DNA from: Phallus indusiatus
Taxonomy: Eukaryota > Basidiomycota > Agaricomycetes > Phallales > Phallaceae
Length of the DNA stretch: 64,000 bases
Direction: 5' to 3'
NCBI GenBank assembly: GCA_027605045.1
Contig: JAQFWX010000158.1
Span: 79,632-143,631 of the forward strand
The notes under the pieces are model-generated. The model did not search any database, was not told the DNA's origin, and saw only the letters and a list, made by a program, of their open reading frames with translations. Positions 58,769 through 64,000 of this stretch are shown in pieces; positions within the stretch are counted from its first letter, which is position 1, and each line of letters starts with the position of its first letter. The position numbers and the translations under genes were made by a program.

Positions 58769-60373
58769 TCACGCAAATTGATTGGGTCTCTCTTTCAGTG
58801 GAGGATAAGCATTCTTGGCCGAAAGGACGACCATCTGCCTTTCATGAGAGATATACCCTCTGATATATCCCTTATGTATCATATTCGCCACTAAACATTC
58901 CGTCTCGCCAGTGGACGACGCATCTTCGTCTGCGCTCTGTGCACTCGCCAGTCGTAAGGCTGCGTGGAAAGATTCTATCGGAATTCTGGTAGATTGCTCA
59001 TGCAGCAACCATCTAACTCCAAATTGAGTAAACATATCCATCGCAGACAAAAAGCGAACATACACTTTTCTAAATGTCCCTCTAAGGCAAACATCCCTAG
59101 CTTTCTCCCAGATATACCAAACACCTAATCGGAACAGCCGTGCCTCTGTGTGACTTAAAGCAGCATCATATGCTTTCAAGTTTCCTTGCCTGACTGCTAT
59201 GAGAAAAGGTCCATAGAGTGCATCTAGGACTGGGAACCGTGACAAAATTGTCTGAGAAATTATTTGACCTTTTAATAATCGAAGCGGGATGAGAAACGTT
59301 AGTATACGTTCTTGATTGCGTCTATCGGTGTAATGACATTTGTGAAATGCAAAAGTCAGGTCTTCTTCGGCCTGATGAAAAAAAAGCGAGTTAAAAATTG
59401 ATACACGAGTTCACAGAGCATATAATGTACATACTTGCTGGTACTCTTCATTCAAAAAGCTTAGTAAACCGAGGTAATACCTGTATGTAAGCTTTAAATC
59501 CGTCAATATGGGGGTCTCATACTTTTGAAATGGGGTCTTACCTGATGTAACTTAGGGAATAAAGTTAAGGGAGGTAGATCTGGGGTGGCTTGTAATCCCC
59601 TGATTATATTACGAGTGAGCGAGATGGTGTGAATCTACGTGACGATATGAGAAAATGAGAGGAAATGCGAAGGCTAAAGGTAAAGCAAACCTTAAAATAA
59701 CACTTCATGACTATTGCCGCCAAATAGTACGTTCCCCATCGTCGCGATTCCATGACTGGATTCCGGTCTGAAATGCAAAACGAGAAAGCCTTGTTACATG
59801 TCCGAGCAGCATCTTCCATCCTTGAACCTTGCGATGCACGTAAACCATGAGAATCTGCCTAGACAGGGCCAAACAACTTCAATAGCTGACGACAAGTAAA
59901 ATTCAAACTGGACCTACCTTTTCAGCTAACTTCCTGAGATCTCGCAATAAAGAATATAGTGCCGGGAGAGCCCAACTTGTTGCGTCTTTGAAAAAACGAG
60001 CCATGAATCTAATTTGTTTCAGCGATCGTTACAGGGGACGGAACGAGACGTACACGTTCACAAGAGAATCGTGTTCTTTGAATGCATTCTCCGGCTCATC
60101 ATCGCATACAATAACTTGGACGTAGGACACAGCAATCTCTCCCCACGGAGCAATGACGCTAGGAATATATCTAGTCAATGCGCTTCTCTGCACAAACGTA
60201 TTACTTCCATAAACACTAGCATATTTAGCGCGACGACTCACGCTACTATCATGTAAACCCATCAAGAGTCTGGGCACATGTTCTCCATTAATTGACAATA
60301 ATGACCCTAATTTCTCGCCATCTTGAGTTCGTGCAGCCGAGGCGATTTCCGCCAGATAATTGTGGAATTGCAT
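58769..60373 (-). CDS. PCI-domain protein of the Thp1/PCID2/Csn12 group
   Basis: Seven exons (60242-60373, 60054-60187, 59918-60008, 59691-59858, 59542-59634, 59435-59491, 58769-59371) give 425 aa. Conserved landmarks are TCNKAFSFCISDRNP, ESRRWGTYYLAAIVMKCYFK, HQLTYRYYLGLLSFLNEEY and, in the PCI winged helix, RIPIESFHAALRLASAQ and ECLVANMIHKGYIRGYISHE. The family includes Thp1/PCID2, which in TREX-2 couples transcription to mRNA export with Sac3, and the closely related Csn12; the window does not separate them with certainty. The sixth exon acceptor (59492) was chosen because it gives LTYRYYLG in frame. Confidence 0.85.
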
Positions 60374-60820
60374 TGCGTGCGACGGTTTATGTGCGGAATC
60401 AGACTGTGATGGTTTACAAAGGATTTAGTCTTTCCTCGTACACGAAACTTAGTTTCCAGATGTGTGAGTGAATGTTGCAATTGGCCTCTAAAACCGTGCA
60501 ACAGAGGTCCCAGATGATTTAGTTTGGATTTAGTCAGAAATTTAGGCGACCTGGCACAAGCGCCTAATAAATGAGGAACTTTCGCCTTGTGGCAAAATTT
60601 GAACTGAAGTGAATTATTATTACGAATGCTCCTATTTATACTAGTTGTTGGACATGTGAAGTAGCTTGCGTGGGCATTCATACTGTATTTAACTTCCACG
60701 TCCACGTCCGCGTCCGTTTGCGGTTCTCAGAGTCAATTTCTGGTCAGTGAAAACGATGGTAATCTCAATGTTTTCCATCAGACAAGGGACTCTGCTGTTG
60801 ATATCTTGCTGTACAGTGAG
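60374..60820. other. spacer between GatB stop and PCI-protein start
   Basis: 447 bp between co-directional minus-strand genes. A short minus-strand frame near 60692-60778 ends in GRGRGRGS, reminiscent of RG tails, but has no recognisable body. Another open frame (60307-60705) overlaps the PCI gene and has no family features. I treat the region as non-coding. Confidence 0.4.
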
Positions 60821-62838
60821 TTAGGTCTGATTCTTGGCTATTATATCCTCTAAACACGCTTTGATCAGCTTGGCGTCCGCTCTTCCCTCGCTGAGCTTCA
60901 TAGCTGTCCCAACCAACTTCATCAGCACTTTTGCATTCCCTTGTCGTACGCGTTCAGCAACATCGGGTAATTCTTTAACAGCGGCTTCACAAAATTGCCG
61001 GATATCTTCGTTATTTTCGATTGTCGTTAAACCCAGACTCGCTTGTAGTGTCGCAATGGCCTCAGAGGTGCCAGTCCGAATAATATGCCGAAGGATATTT
61101 TTTGCAGCCGTATCTTTATTCAGGATAAAACGAAGCTGTATTATTGCAGTAGAGATAAACGTACTCGATAGCTTTTGATTATCCACTAAATCAATGAGAT
61201 CTCCAAGCTGCACCTGCGAAAGAGGGTTCTGACTGAACGACTTTTTATGCAATGCCAGTTGAGCAACAAGTTCGTTAACAATCCTATAAGCGAATTACAT
61301 TTCTGATACAACCCTGCGTGCTTTCACTCACCAATTTATTACAGACTTGGGATTTCTGTCCTTTGCTGTTTCCTCGAAAAATGAAACCACGCTTGTACCC
61401 TGTTCGCCATCGAATGGAACATCTCTTCCAGCGTCTATGGACAACAAGACATCGACATCTTGTTGGGTCAAACCATATTGCTCGGCCAAGCGTTGGTGGA
61501 GACGGTCGGGTAATTCGGGTAAAGCTGTCTCAATATGTTTGAGGTATGCCTAAAGATTGAATTGTAATTGCTTCATTTTTATTTAAAAAGTAGATTGACT
61601 AGCCTCTGTCAGAATTAATGGGGGTAAATTGGAATCTGGCATATATCGATAGTCCGGCGCATCCTCTTTGCTTCGTAGTTTATAAGTTGTCATACGGTCT
61701 TCGTTGAACCCCCTTGTTTCCTGAATGACTCGATTTCCTTGCTCTAACAACTCGATATGCCGTTGTATTTCCACATCTGACACCGTTAACTATAGTAACC
61801 GATGTCCTCGCAAAAGAACTCACTGAGAGCGGTAACTAGAAACCTGACACTATTCAAGTTCTTAATTTCACATCTGGTACCAAACGGTTCACCAGGACGG
61901 TTGACAGACACATTCGCGTCGCAACGGAATGAGCCCTGGAAGGTAAAATATGTCAACGAAACAACAGTACTGCAAGAAAGCAGCTCGTACCTGCTCCATA
62001 TTGGCATCACCGGAACCCACAGTACGAAGGAGAGTCTGTAAGGCTTTAATATACGCGGCGGCTTCCTCTGGACATCTGATATTTCTGTTATAAACTTTAT
62101 AAGTCTAACTAAAATTCATACCTCATGTCTGGCTGTGAAACAATTTCCATTAAAGCGCAGCCAGCTCGGTTTAAATCTATAGCCTTCACATCTTTGAACA
62201 AGTCAGAGTTTGACTTCGCTGTGTCCTGCTCTAATTGAATTTGTTGTAATCTAACTGTCTTCTTCCCAAATGGACCAGAGATTGCAACTTGGCCGCCTAG
62301 TGATAAAGGAGCTAAATAATCATGTCAGTTAAGATATGTTGGATAGGGTAGAATCTAAAGTTAACCATATTTTTGAGTAATTTGGTAACCGGCTGGTAAA
62401 TCGGCATAGAAGTAATGTTTGCGGTCAAACGTAGAATATAGCTGCACAATCGCTCCACAAGCTAAAGCAGTTCGCGCGGCGAGATCAACGCAAATTTTGT
62501 TAAGTTTCTTGAAAGGCGTCAGGTCCAGCAAAACCTAGGCAAGACTGGTATTCCGCTCACCGGTAAGCTCCCTGGCCAAGCTGCGTCAGTGGCTGAATAC
62601 GAAGTATTCGGCTCTAAATTAAGTCCAGATATCATAGAATCTACGGTGTATTCAATAACAAGAATCGACTTGAAATTGAAAACTTCAAACCCGAGAACAG
62701 CTTTCGCCTCGACTTAATTTGTGCATGCACCTCTACCCCGATTACAACTTCCCAACCTGGCCATTTGTTAGTGACTGAGAAGGTTCTTCTAGGATTTAGA
62801 TTATAACTGAATGGTCTGCATTTTGAGACAATCCGCAT
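60821..62838 (-). CDS. PET112: mitochondrial glutamyl-tRNA(Gln) amidotransferase subunit B
   Basis: Nine exons (62691-62838, 62561-62640, 62366-62507, 62122-62311, 61991-62075, 61824-61935, 61604-61776, 61332-61549, 60821-61283) encode 536 aa. GatB landmarks are [48 protein letters not shown] and [27 protein letters not shown] follows, then the helical tail domain. With GatA and GatF/C it amidates Glu-tRNA(Gln) in mitochondria. [20 protein letters not shown] is a likely presequence. Intron 61550-61603 keeps frame only with a GC donor (GAG/GCTAGT). Confidence 0.93.
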
Positions 62839-63215
62839 GCTCTGTTTAAAACGCGGCGGATGTCTTTATAGCACGCGTCGGAAGGGCGAGTCGTTGACAC
62901 CAAGGCGCCCAGCCCAGCACCTTTCGGAAGCTGTAGGTTATGACTTGTTTAAGCTCACGCGTAACTTTCATTCAAACATTCGTTGTAAACAATTTACATA
63001 GATTTAAGAGCTAGCTGCCACGATATTATAACTCAATTGCTTTTGATTGGCAAGTATGATACAGTCGGTAACTAAAAGAGTACATACTAGTCTGAAGGAA
63101 ATTCGCTGGATTTTAGTATGCGGGTACATCAAGTTAGAATTTTCCAATTTCTTGAACCTGAGGTAAATCGGAAAGAAATAAAAACAAACCAAGACAAAGA
63201 TTTGCGTTTGCTCGA
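62839..63215. other. spacer between PAP1 stop and PET112 start
   Basis: 377 bp between co-directional minus-strand genes. It contains the PET112 promoter and the poly(A) polymerase 3' UTR. No ORF supported. Confidence 0.4.
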
Positions 63216-64000
63216 TTATGCTGGGGCTACAGCGTCCTCTCCGAGAGGTATTGAAGGAGGTGTATGAAGACCTGTTGGGCTATTAATTAGTCCTACATAA
63301 GAAGACTTCAGATTGACAGCGGGCATTTCGACAATAGGCGTTGTATCATTGGATTCGGTTTGAGGACGGGAAATTTCGCGAGGTGATGGTCTGATATAAT
63401 ATCAGGATGAGAAAATGTGCGACGACGCGATAATACCGATCATACCTCCGTTTTTTATTTGGAACATCAGTCTTAGCGTTAGCCTGTGAGAGCCATGGCT
63501 TGAGAGCTTCTGAAAAGTGAAGGGATCTACACACCTTTTCTGTTTTAGGTCGTTTTACACTTCTAGGACGATCTTGATCTAAAACATAATCAGGTAGTGA
63601 TGCACTTCAAAAAAATCAGATATCCGCCGAAAGTTTTACATAAGAGAAATAAGGGTACTTCTTGATGTAACGAACGAATAGGCCCATCTTGTTTTCATCA
63701 TAATGATCCCAAACCTTAACCATTTTTGTAAATTCCGACGTCGGAAATGATAAATCCAGCCTCCGTGGTCCATTAGCTCCGACTAAACACACACTTAGGA
63801 GGAAAAAACATTAGAGAAAGAAAAACAGATTGACCTCTTTTGGACTGGATTTCTAATCCAATGAAGAAGGACGTAGCGTATACTGTACCACCGCCTTCTT
63901 TATTTTCAATGTCTTCTCGAGTTTGCTTAGTTATTTGTTCCGTAACTTCTCCCCGAGCGACCGCCTGAACCTCGTCCGCAGACATACAGTGATAAGTCTT
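63216..64000 (-). CDS. PAP1: poly(A) polymerase, C-terminal part
   Basis: Five exons of the 3' end (63835-64000 partial, 63659-63782, 63535-63604, 63446-63483, 63216-63390); the 5' part lies beyond the right edge. The RNA-binding domain end is recognisable: ADEVQAVARGEVTEQI, EGGGTVYATSFFIGLEI, GANGPRRLDLSFPTSEFTKM and GLFVRYIK. This is followed by a variable basic tail with nuclear-localisation-like KRPKTEK and NKKRR, then a Pro/Ser-rich end. Pap1 adds poly(A) tails to mRNA as part of the cleavage/polyadenylation factor. Catalytic residues are outside the window. Confidence 0.88.

Noticed and set aside
60307..60705. 132-codon minus-strand ORF
   Set aside because: It overlaps the first exon of the PCI-domain gene in another frame and shows no protein features.
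60692..60778. Short minus-strand frame ending GRGRGRGS, considered as an Sm/LSm protein tail
   Set aside because: No Sm1/Sm2 motif upstream and no exon that can be joined to it.

Overview
The window is nuclear DNA of a filamentous fungus, most likely a basidiomycete (Agaricomycotina). About 30 protein genes sit tightly packed on both strands. Almost all are split by many short introns, mostly 45-65 nt, with GT-AG borders and CTRAC-like branch sites. Where exons could be joined, the joined frames stay open and the lengths match the known families. I joined roughly 195 introns by hand. At least eight, probably nine, need a GC donor instead of GT.

Layout, left to right. 0-9.8 kb: 5' part of a flavin-linked oxidase, a Tra2-type SR splicing factor, ribosomal protein eL18, a disordered protein of unknown function, a TLS1/C9orf78 splicing factor, eIF3m and PAPS reductase. 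9.9-18 kb: SAGA subunit Spt3, a single-RRM protein, the DDI1 ubiquitin-receptor protease, an unresolved stretch, then ATG29 and YIH1 head to head with 72 bp between their start codons. 18-33 kb: succinate-semialdehyde dehydrogenase, a fumarylacetoacetase-family enzyme, cytochrome b5, an 18-exon sugar-porter-type transporter, the SIN component Cdc14, a tail-anchored coiled-coil protein carrying a CC1-box-like motif, and EFM7. 33.3-37.8 kb: a gene-poor interval holding what looks like a decayed N-terminal fragment of an APC2-like gene. 37.8-44.6 kb: a large FG-repeat nucleoporin that also has a membrane segment, respiratory supercomplex factor RCF2, and a small tail-anchored coiled-coil protein. 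44.9-51 kb: DMC1, an RTC3-like SBDS-domain protein and MLH3, all on the minus strand. 51-64 kb: the TPA1/OFD1 prolyl hydroxylase, a two-RRM nucleolar protein, NDUFAF5 (apparent 1-nt frameshift), TRM10, a four-helix membrane protein, a PCI-domain TREX-2-type protein, mitochondrial GatB, and the 3' end of poly(A) polymerase.

Most content is housekeeping: splicing, translation, mitochondria, nutrient sensing. Functional neighbours include two meiotic crossover genes (DMC1, MLH3) within 7 kb and two starvation-response genes (ATG29, YIH1) sharing a minimal promoter. I found no convincing tRNA, rRNA, transposon or CRISPR array. The most unusual features are the GC-AG introns, several micro-exons (4, 7, 7 and 9 nt), exons consisting only of the start codon, the membrane-anchored FG nucleoporin and the CC1-box protein.
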